Part shown: piece by piece, positions 1-7,572 of the stretch
How the letters are laid out: every line of letters begins with the position of its first letter
Numbering within the stretch: position 1 is the stretch's first letter
From: Akkermansiaceae bacterium
GTDB taxonomy: Bacteria; Verrucomicrobiota; Verrucomicrobiia; Verrucomicrobiales; Akkermansiaceae
Length of the DNA: 15,249 bases
Direction of reading: 5' to 3'
Assembly (NCBI GenBank): GCA_023300205.1
Contig: JALZVD010000014.1
Coordinates: forward strand, 1-15,249
Program-made: the position numbers and the translations under genes
Notes under the pieces: model-generated
The model's database searches: none
Told to the model about the DNA's origin: nothing
The model's input: only the letters and a program-made list of their open reading frames with translations

Positions 1-67
1 TCACATCACATCATAGGTTCACCTCCCAGCCTCCCTTTAATCGTTGGTTTTAGTTGTATCTCACTCC

Positions 68-77
68 ATACATGTAT
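68..77. promoter_or_regulatory. 10-bp palindrome upstream of the CNNM gene
   Basis: ATACATGTAT is a perfect 10-base palindrome 23 nt before the start codon at 101. It overlaps a TATAGA hexamer (75-80) that could serve as a -10 element, but no well-spaced -35 box is visible. It could be an operator half-site or chance in AT-rich DNA. The rest of positions 1-100 holds no supportable gene. Confidence 0.2.
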
Positions 78-100
78 AGAATACAGATTCTTAGATATAT

Positions 101-1123
101 ATGACGATATTATTGATTGCAGCACTTCTGGTGATTTTCATTTCAGCACTATGCTCTGGCACCGAGGCCGCACTATTCTCAGTGCCCATCATAAAGGTCC
201 GCCAGATCGCAGACGAGCAAGGCGAAAAAGGAAGAACCCGTCGCGGGATCAAACCGCTACTAATCATCCGGGAAAAGATGAGTCGCCCCATATCGATGAT
301 TGTTATTCTAAACAACATCACAAACATCGGCGGCACCACCGTCGTAACACTACTCGCAAAAGAACAATTCGGCAGCATCTGGATAGCAGCCATATCAGGA
401 GCACTCACATTCATGGTCATCATCTTTGCAGAGATCATCCCCAAGACAATCGGTGAAAAACACAGCCTAAAGATCTCACTCTTAATGGCTAGCCCCGTCC
501 TACTACTCACCAAGATCCTCACCCCTCTCATCTGGCTGATAGAATGCCTCACCAGACCATTCACCGGCAAAGAAAAACTCGTCATCAGCACAGACGAGAA
601 AGAAATCCGCTACATGGCTCAACTAGGTGAAGAAGAAGGAGTCATCGAAGCTGATGAACTAGAAATGCTACAAGGCGTCTTCCAGCTCAACGACATGAAC
701 GCTAGACAACTCATGACCCCGCGAATCTCTCTCACATGCATCGAAGGTGACGTCTCCATCCAGTCAGTCATTGATGAAGTAATGGAGTCTCAGCACAGCA
801 GAATCGTAGTCATCGGTGAATCTCGTGATGACGTCATCGGCGTAGTACTCAAATCCAGCCTCCTCATCGCCATGATAAAAGGCCTAGGAGATGAAAAAGT
901 AAGAACCCACGGATACATACCTATAGAAGTTCTCCACTGTAATAAAGCAGACGACATCTTACCCATTTTTCAGAAAAGCCGTCAGCACCTTGCCATCGTG
1001 AGAGACGAATTCGGAGGAGTAGACGGAGTCATCACCCTTGAAGACATCGTCGAAGAACTCACCGGCGAAATAGTCGATGAAACTGACACAGATGAAGACA
1101 TGCGCGAGGCATCTGCCAGCTAA
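101..1123 (+). CDS. CNNM/CorC-like membrane protein with tandem CBS domains
   Basis: This is a 340-residue inner-membrane protein of the CNNM (DUF21) family, whose members are linked to Mg2+/Co2+ efflux or homeostasis. The N-terminal CNNM domain covers about residues 1-155. It opens with a hydrophobic helix running into SALCSGTEAALFS, the family's conserved Ser/Gly/Glu signature, and has further membrane segments near 62-84, 93-112 and 125-150, with the conserved EIIPK at 111-115. Two CBS motifs follow at about 204-256 (starting QLMTPR) and 271-325 (ending ITLEDIVEELTGEIVDE); CBS pairs usually bind adenosine nucleotides. The protein stops right after the second CBS with an acidic tail, so the C-terminal CorC_HlyC domain of longer members is absent. 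The ATG at 101 puts the first hydrophobic helix at the N-terminus. No Shine-Dalgarno sequence precedes it. The TPR gene starts 31 nt downstream and is probably co-transcribed. Family assignment is firm; the transported ion is inferred. Confidence 0.9.
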   Translation: MTILLIAALLVIFISALCSGTEAALFSVPIIKVRQIADEQGEKGRTRRGIKPLLIIREKMSRPISMIVILNNITNIGGTTVVTLLAKEQFGSIWIAAISGALTFMVIIFAEIIPKTIGEKHSLKISLLMASPVLLLTKILTPLIWLIECLTRPFTGKEKLVISTDEKEIRYMAQLGEEEGVIEADELEMLQGVFQLNDMNARQLMTPRISLTCIEGDVSIQSVIDEVMESQHSRIVVIGESRDDVIGVVLKSSLLIAMIKGLGDEKVRTHGYIPIEVLHCNKADDILPIFQKSRQHLAIVRDEFGGVDGVITLEDIVEELTGEIVDETDTDEDMREASAS

Positions 1124-1142
1124 TCCACATCATAACAAGACC

Positions 1143-1149
1143 AGGAAAG
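1143..1149 (+). promoter_or_regulatory. Shine-Dalgarno-like site of the TPR gene
   Basis: AGGAAAG lies 5 nt before the ATG at 1155. It decides between that start and the upstream in-frame ATG at 1077, which would overlap the CNNM gene and hide the signal peptide inside the protein. It is one of only two convincing Shine-Dalgarno matches among the gene starts in this window. Confidence 0.5.
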
Positions 1150-1154
1150 CACTA

Positions 1155-2810
1155 ATGAAAATAACCCCCTTCATCCTATTAAGCGGTTTTATATTCACTC
1201 CACTAGAGCTAAGTTTTTCACAAAAACCTCAAGAAGAACCTCGCTGTAGATGTTGCGAAATAGGTCGATTTTATGCCCCTTGGCTAAAAGATTTACCTAA
1301 ACCAAAAATGCGTCAATCCCTAGGAAATGCAGAACTTAAAATCACCACCAACAGCAAAAAAGCCCAAGCATACTTTAATCAAGGATTAAACTGCCTACAC
1401 GGATTTTGGGAAGTAGAAGCCTACCGCTACTTTCTAGCCGCAGCAGAAGCAGACCCAGACTGCGCCATGGCATACTGGGGAATCTGCATGTCCCTACCAG
1501 GTAAATTAAATGAAGCAATAAACGAACGTACTGCCGCTCACAATAAAGCTCTAGAATTATCTAAAGACCTACCAGAACATGAGAAACTCTACATAAACAC
1601 ACTCACCGAGCTCCTCAACTCAGGCTCCAAGTCAGCCTGTAAAAACCTAAAAATAATAACAGAAAAATTCCCCAATGACCTCAATGCTATAGGCTACCTA
1701 GCATACTGGGGCCAAAACGGCTACACCTCTGATGGTCAACCCAAGTCTGGCACAAAAAACTCTATCGAAATCCTCGAAAAAGCGCTCGCCAAAAACCCTG
1801 AACACGTGGGAATTATCCACTATTATATCCACATCATGGAGCCAGGCGCAGACTTCCTCAAAGCTCAACCCTATCTGGAAAGACTCACATCACAAGGTAA
1901 AGACATCAGCCACCTCCTCCATATGCCAGGTCACATTCACTACCTAACGGGCGACTATCAAAAAGCCAGCCATGCATTCCTAGAATGCTACAACACTGAG
2001 ATCAGCTACTTCGCAAATGAAAAACTCACTCCCAATGACCTGCCTAACTACAGCCACAATCTCCACTACTGGGCTAAGAATGAAGCTGAACTAGGAAACT
2101 ACGACGAAGCAATCCGTATCGCAAAGCTACTCAGAAACAGCGCACTAGATGAAACTCGCTCTAACACCACCATTTCTCAAGCTCGCTATGATTCAGCCCC
2201 ACTTGAAGCCTACATCAACATGAGGTTTCAAAAATACACTGCTGCCAGTAAATCACTAGATCACACCCTCTACGGAAAAGATACCTCGCTACACCATTAC
2301 ATAAAATTCCTCAAACACTACTGTGACCTAAAAGCAGAAATGAACGCAACTGCCGACTGGAATAAAGTCTATGAACTGACCGAGGCCATGGAGGAAACCA
2401 TGCGCAAATTTCAGCAAACTAAAGATAAAGTAAAGACCGCCGGCAGAGAAGACAAACGTGCAGCAGCCATCATGCATATCTACAATGAAGCAGCTAAAAT
2501 CTGGCTATTCAATGTAGACACAGAAGCTGACATGGATCTAAGCCTAGCAGATATCCTACTCCAAAAAGAAGCACAGATGTTCCACGCAGAACCTCCCATG
2601 CTAGTAGCCCCTGTCGCAGAAGAACTTGGCTGGCTTTGTATTAGTCACGGCAAACACAAAAAAGCACTCACCTATTTCCAACTTGCACTCAAAAAACGCG
2701 CTAAATCAGGACACATCTACTCAGGCATGATCCACGCCTACAAACAGCTAGGTAACAATCAGAAAGTAACTGAATACCAACAAATGTTAGACTCAGCCTG
2801 GCAGAAATAA
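1155..2810 (+). CDS. Secreted tetratricopeptide-repeat protein with CxCC cluster
   Basis: This is a 551-residue TPR protein, probably exported. Residues 1-23 form a signal peptide (hydrophobic MKITPFILLSGFIF core, likely cleavage near FSQ-K). A cysteine cluster follows at C31, C33 and C34. The segment at about 62-112 (NSKKAQAYFNQGL, then DPDCAMAYWG) is the hallmark opening of a family of exported TPR proteins, usually unassigned in function, in which a repeat pair precedes an AMAYWG-like motif. Later helical repeats include a LLHMPGHIHYLTGDYQKA stretch, also typical of the family, and a C-terminal TPR (ELGWLCISHGKHKKALTYFQLALKK). I chose the start at 1155 because it gives a clean signal peptide and has an AGGAAAG upstream; the longer frame from 1077 would overlap the previous gene by 47 nt. 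It ends 15 nt from the convergent gatB stop. TPRs normally mediate protein contacts; no catalytic motif is visible, and I assign no specific function. Confidence 0.85.
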   Translation: MKITPFILLSGFIFTPLELSFSQKPQEEPRCRCCEIGRFYAPWLKDLPKPKMRQSLGNAELKITTNSKKAQAYFNQGLNCLHGFWEVEAYRYFLAAAEADPDCAMAYWGICMSLPGKLNEAINERTAAHNKALELSKDLPEHEKLYINTLTELLNSGSKSACKNLKIITEKFPNDLNAIGYLAYWGQNGYTSDGQPKSGTKNSIEILEKALAKNPEHVGIIHYYIHIMEPGADFLKAQPYLERLTSQGKDISHLLHMPGHIHYLTGDYQKASHAFLECYNTEISYFANEKLTPNDLPNYSHNLHYWAKNEAELGNYDEAIRIAKLLRNSALDETRSNTTISQARYDSAPLEAYINMRFQKYTAASKSLDHTLYGKDTSLHHYIKFLKHYCDLKAEMNATADWNKVYELTEAMEETMRKFQQTKDKVKTAGREDKRAAAIMHIYNEAAKIWLFNVDTEADMDLSLADILLQKEAQMFHAEPPMLVAPVAEELGWLCISHGKHKKALTYFQLALKKRAKSGHIYSGMIHAYKQLGNNQKVTEYQQMLDSAWQK

Positions 2811-2825
2811 AGATCGACCAATAGC

Positions 2826-4289
2826 CTACAAACCTAGCTTAGCCGTTAAAGTATCTGTCACCATCTTCGGATTCGCCTTACCCTTAGAAGCCTTCATCAC
2901 CTGCCCTGTTAGCCAGTTCACCATCTTCGGGTTTCCCCCAGTAATCTCAGCCACCTTAGCAGGATTCGCCGCGATCACTTCATCAATGATCCCCTCAATC
3001 GCAGAATGATCCGCCGGCTCAAACCCCATAGACTTAGCGATATCTTCCGGTGCTACATCAGGAGACTCCCAGAGAGCAATAAACACATCCTTAGCCTGAT
3101 TATTTGAAATAGTCCCCGCCTCTACGAGATCCACCAAAGCTCCAAGACCTGACGCAGGAATAGGATTTTCCTGTATGCTTAATTCAGTCTCATTGAGCTT
3201 ACCCAAGAGGCTATTAATAATCCAGTTCGCCACCTTCTTAGCAGCCTTAGACCCCTTAGCCGCTAACTCAAAATAATCAGCCAATGCCTTCTCAGAAGTC
3301 AGAACTCCAGCGTCATACTCTGAGATCGCATACTCTTTCACAAACCTCTCGCGCTTCATATGCGGTAACTCCGGAACATGTGACCTCATCTTCTCCACAA
3401 TATCCGCAGTTCTCACAGGGAGCAGATCAGGCTCAGGAAAATAGCGGTAATCCGCTGAATCCTCTTTAATTCGCATCACCACAGTCTCACCTATCGTATC
3501 ATCCCAGCGAATAGTTGCCTGTTGCTGCGGAATACCTTGATCATACTCATCACACTGCCTCTGAATTTCAAACTCTATAGACTTCCGAACAGCGGTAATA
3601 GAGTTCAGGTTTTTCACCTCCAACTTTGTCCCCAGTTCATCAGTTCCAACAGGCCTTACAGAAATATTCACATCACATCGCATCTGTCCTTTCTCCATAT
3701 CAGCATCAGAAATACCGCCATAAATCAAAATCTGTTGCAGAGACTTCAAAAAAGCATACGCCTCATCAGCTGTATCAATATCCGGCTCAGTAACAATCTC
3801 CATCAGCGGAGTCCCTGCACGGTTATAATCAATCGTAGAATGGTTTGCAAAGTGCGTAGACTTAGCCACATCCTCCTCAAGATGGATACGGTTCATCTCC
3901 ACCACCTTACCCGGATTAGCTATACTCTTCTGCACCTCCTTTGGGTAAGCTATGTCGTAAAGAGGAACTCCCCCTCCTATACACAAAGGAATATCAAACT
4001 GGGACAACTGGAAATTCTTTGGCATATCCGGATAGAAGTAATTCTTCCTATCCCACTTAGAAATCTCCGGTGTGCGACAATCCAGCAGCATACCAGCTAA
4101 AACAGTCTGCTCAATAGCATGCTTATTAAGAACAGGTAACGCACCCGGAAGACCAAGACAAACTGGACACACATTCGTATTTGGTTCATGCCCATACCCC
4201 GCTAAACAACCACAAAACATCTTGGAATTAGCAGTGATCTGGCAGTGAACTTCGAGTCCAATAGTGGCAATGTAGTCTTCTCTAGGCAT
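2826..4289 (-). CDS. gatB: Asp-tRNA(Asn)/Glu-tRNA(Gln) amidotransferase subunit B
   Basis: GatB is the kinase and tRNA-binding subunit of GatCAB, which amidates Glu-tRNA(Gln) and Asp-tRNA(Asn) in the cytoplasm. The product has 487 residues, full length for the family. Diagnostic stretches are IGLEVHCQ (10-17), the cysteine set C26, C28, C41 and C44 as found in zinc-binding GatB proteins, YFYPDMPKNFQLSQFD, the EEDVAKSTH region, DYNRAGTPLMEIVTEPD, CDVNISVRP and TKLEVKNLNS. The C-terminal GatB/YqeY helical domain ends with NPKMVNWLTGQVMKASKGKANP. The ATG at 4289 gives the expected N-terminus, and no Shine-Dalgarno sequence precedes it. The CvpA-like gene lies 78 nt upstream on the same strand. 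gatA and gatC are not in this window, so they are encoded elsewhere, as in many bacteria with dispersed gat genes. Identification is very secure. Confidence 0.97.
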   Translation of the reverse strand: MPREDYIATIGLEVHCQITANSKMFCGCLAGYGHEPNTNVCPVCLGLPGALPVLNKHAIEQTVLAGMLLDCRTPEISKWDRKNYFYPDMPKNFQLSQFDIPLCIGGGVPLYDIAYPKEVQKSIANPGKVVEMNRIHLEEDVAKSTHFANHSTIDYNRAGTPLMEIVTEPDIDTADEAYAFLKSLQQILIYGGISDADMEKGQMRCDVNISVRPVGTDELGTKLEVKNLNSITAVRKSIEFEIQRQCDEYDQGIPQQQATIRWDDTIGETVVMRIKEDSADYRYFPEPDLLPVRTADIVEKMRSHVPELPHMKRERFVKEYAISEYDAGVLTSEKALADYFELAAKGSKAAKKVANWIINSLLGKLNETELSIQENPIPASGLGALVDLVEAGTISNNQAKDVFIALWESPDVAPEDIAKSMGFEPADHSAIEGIIDEVIAANPAKVAEITGGNPKMVNWLTGQVMKASKGKANPKMVTDTLTAKLGL

Positions 4290-4367
4290 GATTATTTTGA
4301 TTGGTAAATATTAGAAAGCTAGCTGAGAGTCAATACCAGCTGATATCTTTCTTAAGAATTTAAATCT

Positions 4368-5195
4368 TTATTTCAACTGTTCTGAAGCAATGGAAATCAA
4401 ATCCTCCTTTAACTGCTTCTCACTGAGGGCTGATTGGAGATCCTTATTCTTAAGTAGCCCTTGAACATCATTCTCAGCGATCTGCCTACGTATCATAGGG
4501 TTACTCATCAGCTTACGAACATCAGGATTTTTTAATACATTCTTCACCCTTTCATCCTTAGCTAGTTCGTTTATTTTTGACGCAGAAGTATTCGCGATGA
4601 CAAGTAACTTGGCTAAATTATGCTTCTCACCATCATTAGTCTTATACAAATTTGAGATATTCTTACCTACAGTTGAGGAATCAAATAAATGCTTAAGATT
4701 AGCAAGTTTGGGGTAATCTTTCAGCCGTGTATTAATATTCTTATCATCCTGACTCAGCCAATACTTAATCTCACCCTCTGCCCCCTTTTCCTTCAGGAAA
4801 TTAAGACTGAGCCATACCAGACCAGATGCTGCTAGCAAACTAACAATAGCAGCTGGAATACCAAAAGCAAAACGCGCAATAAAATTGCTATTCTCAAAAG
4901 GGTTAGCCAGAAAACCAAAAATCTTAGACAAGAAATAAAATGTGATCACCCCACTGACCACAGCAATAACACTCTCTAATGAATCAGGAGCTGTCGGCCA
5001 AGACTTCTGTATATACAATAAACCTTCATCAGTAACCCAATACGCCACATAGCCAGCACCCGCTATACTAAAAAGAAAAAACACCAATTTAACAGCTCCT
5101 TTGATAAATCCTAGTAAAGTAAGCACCGCAATAACAGCAGTGATAATACCGCTAGTGCCTAGTTCATTAACATTGAGTTCACTGAGGAAAGTCAT
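4368..5195 (-). CDS. CvpA-like four-helix membrane protein, function unknown
   Basis: This is a 275-residue membrane protein with probable transmembrane helices near residues 15-30, 35-53, 75-92 and 108-131, and a charged C-terminal half (about 145-275) with no other membrane segment. The helix pattern and the LLGFIKGAVKLVF stretch after helix 1 resemble the CvpA/colicin V production family (usually about 160-180 residues), but the similarity is judged by eye and weak. The tail contains a run of short helical units with a recurring 'V..LL.NP.V' flavour (KNVLKNPDVRKLMSNP, then VQGLLKNKDL), which may be a protein-interaction module. The ATG at 5195 is the first start and leads straight into helix 1; no Shine-Dalgarno sequence is seen. 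The gene precedes gatB by 78 nt on the same strand and may be co-transcribed. It diverges from the M23 peptidase gene across 151 nt. No function can be assigned from sequence. Confidence 0.75.
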   Translation of the reverse strand: MTFLSELNVNELGTSGIITAVIAVLTLLGFIKGAVKLVFFLFSIAGAGYVAYWVTDEGLLYIQKSWPTAPDSLESVIAVVSGVITFYFLSKIFGFLANPFENSNFIARFAFGIPAAIVSLLAASGLVWLSLNFLKEKGAEGEIKYWLSQDDKNINTRLKDYPKLANLKHLFDSSTVGKNISNLYKTNDGEKHNLAKLLVIANTSASKINELAKDERVKNVLKNPDVRKLMSNPMIRRQIAENDVQGLLKNKDLQSALSEKQLKEDLISIASEQLK

Positions 5196-5346
5196 TTTTT
5201 GAGAGGTTATTTAAATGATGATGATGATCAGCTAAACCCTAAAGCCTCCACAGATTTATACAACATCAATTACGAGCCCAAATTTATTTAGCTCTATTGA
5301 TTTTTTTGGTTGGTCTCAGCTCACCAATATACCTACCATTAGCTTA
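5196..5346. promoter_or_regulatory. Divergent intergenic region, probable promoters both ways
   Basis: These 151 AT-rich bases separate the start of the CvpA-like gene (minus) from that of the M23 gene (plus), so at least the first gene of each divergent unit should be transcribed from here. On the plus strand TTGGTT (5306-5311) and TATACC (5328-5333), 16 nt apart, are the best -35/-10 pair I can find, but both are poor matches. An (ATG)n run near 5215-5227 looks like simple repeat sequence. No operator is convincing. Confidence 0.4.
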
Positions 5347-5991
5347 ATGATGCGCTTTCCTTCATACGGGTTTTTTATTCTATTCTTTTCCCTAGCTGAG
5401 ATTTCCTCAGCCCAGCAGATACGAGTAGATCTAGCTGACGGCTTCGATTACCCAGTAGGAAAGCCAAATGCTACAAAATACTATAAAGCGCGTGGTATGC
5501 GGCTCTGGAGTCCTGTCCACTTTGGAGAAGATTGGAACGGCACTGGTGGTGGAAACACTGACCTCCATGACCCCATCTACGCCTGTGCAAATGGAGTCGT
5601 TACATTTGCCTATGATGTGCGGGGCGGATGGGGCCGTGTCATCATCCTTCGTCACGCATACAGAGACCCAAAAACAGGCAAAATAAAATACGTAGACTCA
5701 CTATACGGCCATAACCGAACCATGCTCGTCAAAAAAGGTGATCTCGTCACCCGTGGCCAGAAGATTGCCACCATGGGCAATAACCGTGGCATGTACCCCG
5801 CACACCTCCACTTTGAGATCAGACACAACATTAAAATAGGAATGTTCCGCACAAGCGTATCTAAATCACTAACCAACTGGGCTGACCCAACCGCATTTAT
5901 CAAAGCCAACAGAAAGCTTAAAAAAGAATGGCGTAAACAAGCTGTCCCAACTGGAACATACAAGGTTTACAAAGGCTTCTCTGGACTGTAG
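5347..5991 (+). CDS. Secreted M23-family (LytM-type) metallopeptidase
   Basis: This is a 214-residue exported zinc endopeptidase of the M23 family, which cuts peptide cross-links in peptidoglycan. Residues 1-22 form a signal peptide (SYGFFILFFSLAEISSAQ, cleavage near AQ-Q). The catalytic domain carries the metal-binding HFGED motif (H58, D62), a GH pair at 121-122, and HLHFEIR with H153 and H155, so all expected zinc ligands and catalytic residues are present. The segment DWNGTGGGNTDL after the first ligand is a feature of a subgroup of M23 proteins. There is no coiled-coil or LysM domain, so it resembles a minimal single-domain enzyme. Two adjacent ATGs (5347 and 5350) are possible starts; neither has a Shine-Dalgarno sequence. 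The thermonuclease-like gene begins 18 nt downstream, so an operon is likely. It could instead cleave an environmental peptide, but a cell-wall role is the default. Confidence 0.9.
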   Translation: MMRFPSYGFFILFFSLAEISSAQQIRVDLADGFDYPVGKPNATKYYKARGMRLWSPVHFGEDWNGTGGGNTDLHDPIYACANGVVTFAYDVRGGWGRVIILRHAYRDPKTGKIKYVDSLYGHNRTMLVKKGDLVTRGQKIATMGNNRGMYPAHLHFEIRHNIKIGMFRTSVSKSLTNWADPTAFIKANRKLKKEWRKQAVPTGTYKVYKGFSGL

Positions 5992-6009
5992 AACTCCCCC
6001 AACAAAATT

Positions 6010-6711
6010 ATGGCTTCTATGAGAAAACAACCCAAACTAATGGTCATACTTACCCTAGTAGTAAGTCTCGTCACATGGTACATCAAAAATAACCACCCCA
6101 ACTTACTAGACAATCTCTCAAGCATCACCAGCTCGTCTAACCCCATCAATGTAGATGAACTCACAGAAGTCGCCGTAGTTGGCAACAACTACCAAGTATT
6201 AGAAAATTGCACTCTCGTAGATCATCGACATAACGATGGGGACAGCTTCCACATCAAACACGCTAAAGGACAAGATGAAATCAGACTATACTATGCAGAC
6301 ACTGCAGAAAGCGAATACAAAACATATGGAGGAGGGGAAAATAATGGTGATAGACTCGATAAACAAGGGACATACTTTGGTGGACTAAACAGAGACCAAA
6401 CCGCCAAAATTGGACAATTAGGCAAAAAACGCACCTTGAACCTACTCAAAGGAAAAAAATTCAAGGTCATCACAAAGTGGGAGCCTGTCACCAATAGACA
6501 ATCTGAGAGACGGATGCACGCATTCGTCATCATTGAAAAAGAGGATAAAGAATACTACCTCCATGAGCTACTCGTAGATGAGGGGCTGGTCAGACTATCA
6601 ACCCGCGGAGGAAACTTACCAGACGGAACCAACTGGAAACAGCAGAAGGAACGGCTCCAAGCTATGGAAAACAACGCCAAAAAACGGAAAGTTGGAGCCT
6701 GGAACATGTAA
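6010..6711 (+). CDS. Membrane-anchored thermonuclease (SNase-like) protein
   Basis: This is a 233-residue protein with an N-terminal hydrophobic segment (about 9-25, [16 protein letters not shown]) acting as an uncleaved anchor or signal peptide, and a staphylococcal-nuclease-like domain from about 60 to the end. The catalytic set appears intact: DGD at 76-78, then R92, D97 and E100 in RLYYADTAE (counterparts of Arg35, Asp40 and Glu43 of the S. aureus enzyme), and R168 just before the AFVII strand (counterpart of Arg87). The usual proline before the catalytic Glu is alanine here. A longer loop rich in Gly/Asn (about 103-135) sits after the first active-site segment. Calcium-dependent hydrolysis of DNA or RNA outside the inner membrane is therefore expected, by homology. 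ATG 6010 or the in-frame ATG 6019 could be used. It lies 18 nt after the M23 gene and 17 nt before hisF, implying a shared transcript. Confidence 0.85.
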   Translation: MASMRKQPKLMVILTLVVSLVTWYIKNNHPNLLDNLSSITSSSNPINVDELTEVAVVGNNYQVLENCTLVDHRHNDGDSFHIKHAKGQDEIRLYYADTAESEYKTYGGGENNGDRLDKQGTYFGGLNRDQTAKIGQLGKKRTLNLLKGKKFKVITKWEPVTNRQSERRMHAFVIIEKEDKEYYLHELLVDEGLVRLSTRGGNLPDGTNWKQQKERLQAMENNAKKRKVGAWNM

Positions 6712-6728
6712 TTTACACTCATCAATTT

Positions 6729-7499
6729 ATGCTAGCAAAACGGATAATCCCCTGCCTCGATGTAACAAACGGCAGAGTAGTAAAAGGAACCAACTTTGTC
6801 GACCTTGTCGATGCTGGAGACCCAGTAGAATGTGCCATCGCATACAATGAACAAGAAGCTGACGAACTCGTATTCCTAGACATCACAGCATCAAGTGATG
6901 GACGAGACACCATGGTAGATGTCGTACGTCGCACAGCTGAAAAATGCTTCATCCCACTCACCGTAGGTGGTGGAATTCGTAGCGTAGACGACATGCGTAA
7001 AATGCTACTAGCTGGAGCAGACAAAGTGGGAATGAATACCGCAGCAGTGGTAAATCCAGACGTAATCGATGCCGGAGCCAAAGCATTTGGAGACCAATGT
7101 ATCGTAATCGCAATTGATGCCAAAAGAGAAACCAACGGCACATGGGGCGTCTACACACACGGCGGCAGAAAGCCAGTAGGCCTTGACGCCATAGAATGGG
7201 CAAAAGAAGCTTACAACAGAGGCGCAGGTGAAATATTACTAACCAGCATGGATGCTGATGGAACCAAGGATGGCTATGATATCGAACTAACATCCGCAGT
7301 AAGTGAAGCAATCGGGATCCCTGTTATCGCAAGTGGTGGAGCTGGAAATCTACAACACATGGTAGATGTATTAGAAAATGGCAAAGCTGATGCTGTTTTA
7401 GCCGCCAGCATCTTCCACTTTGGAGAGCACTCTGTCAGAGAAGCAAAGCAATACTTTGCAGATAAAAATATCCCTGTTAGACCCATGTTTGCACAATAA
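6729..7499 (+). CDS. hisF: Imidazole glycerol phosphate synthase cyclase subunit
   Basis: HisF is the cyclase half of IGP synthase. With HisH supplying ammonia from glutamine, it converts PRFAR to imidazole glycerol phosphate and AICAR, linking histidine and purine biosynthesis in the cytoplasm. The 256-residue product is full length. It is a two-fold symmetric (beta/alpha)8 barrel with the catalytic pair D11 (in IPCLDV) and D130 (in AIDAK). Phosphate-binding segments TVGGGIRS (about 78-85) and the second-half equivalent VIASGGAGN are clear, as are [14 protein letters not shown] and the C-terminal PVRP. The ATG at 6729 gives the canonical [11 protein letters not shown] start. There is no Shine-Dalgarno sequence. 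Its position is unusual: no other his gene is near, and it follows the M23 and nuclease genes with only 17 nt between, so it may be translated from their transcript. Confidence 0.97.
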   Translation: MLAKRIIPCLDVTNGRVVKGTNFVDLVDAGDPVECAIAYNEQEADELVFLDITASSDGRDTMVDVVRRTAEKCFIPLTVGGGIRSVDDMRKMLLAGADKVGMNTAAVVNPDVIDAGAKAFGDQCIVIAIDAKRETNGTWGVYTHGGRKPVGLDAIEWAKEAYNRGAGEILLTSMDADGTKDGYDIELTSAVSEAIGIPVIASGGAGNLQHMVDVLENGKADAVLAASIFHFGEHSVREAKQYFADKNIPVRPMFAQ

Positions 7500-7572
7500 A
7501 ATCATTAGTTCCCTACCTAACTTATAAAAGCATTGATTTTCTGGAAACAGCAGAAATAATCCCCTCACAGAT

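Noticed and set aside
1..40. Strong GGAGGTGA Shine-Dalgarno-like sequence on the minus strand, upstream of ATG codons that read off the left edge
   Set aside because: The ATG and GTG codons after it all meet TGA within one to three codons (for example ATG ATG TGA), so no gene can start here within the window.
91..591. 166-codon minus-strand frame inside the CNNM gene
   Set aside because: It is a shadow of the plus-strand CNNM domain, which carries clear family motifs.
1077..1154. Upstream ATG extending the TPR gene
   Set aside because: It overlaps the CNNM gene by 47 nt and hides the signal peptide; the ATG at 1155 has a Shine-Dalgarno-like sequence and a clean hydrophobic start.
3522..4100. 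192-codon open frame on the plus strand inside gatB
   Set aside because: It lies antisense to a conserved gatB region, its translation has no domain or signal peptide, and it is explained by the codon bias of gatB.
4349..4358. TTCTTAAGAA palindrome between gatB and the CvpA-like gene
   Set aside because: A 10-base AT-rich palindrome is likely by chance, and with no GC stem or following T-run it is neither a terminator nor a convincing operator.
5215..5229. Tandem ATG trinucleotides upstream of the CvpA-like gene
   Set aside because: It is a short simple-sequence run in a non-coding gap, with no sign of being a microsatellite switch or start site.
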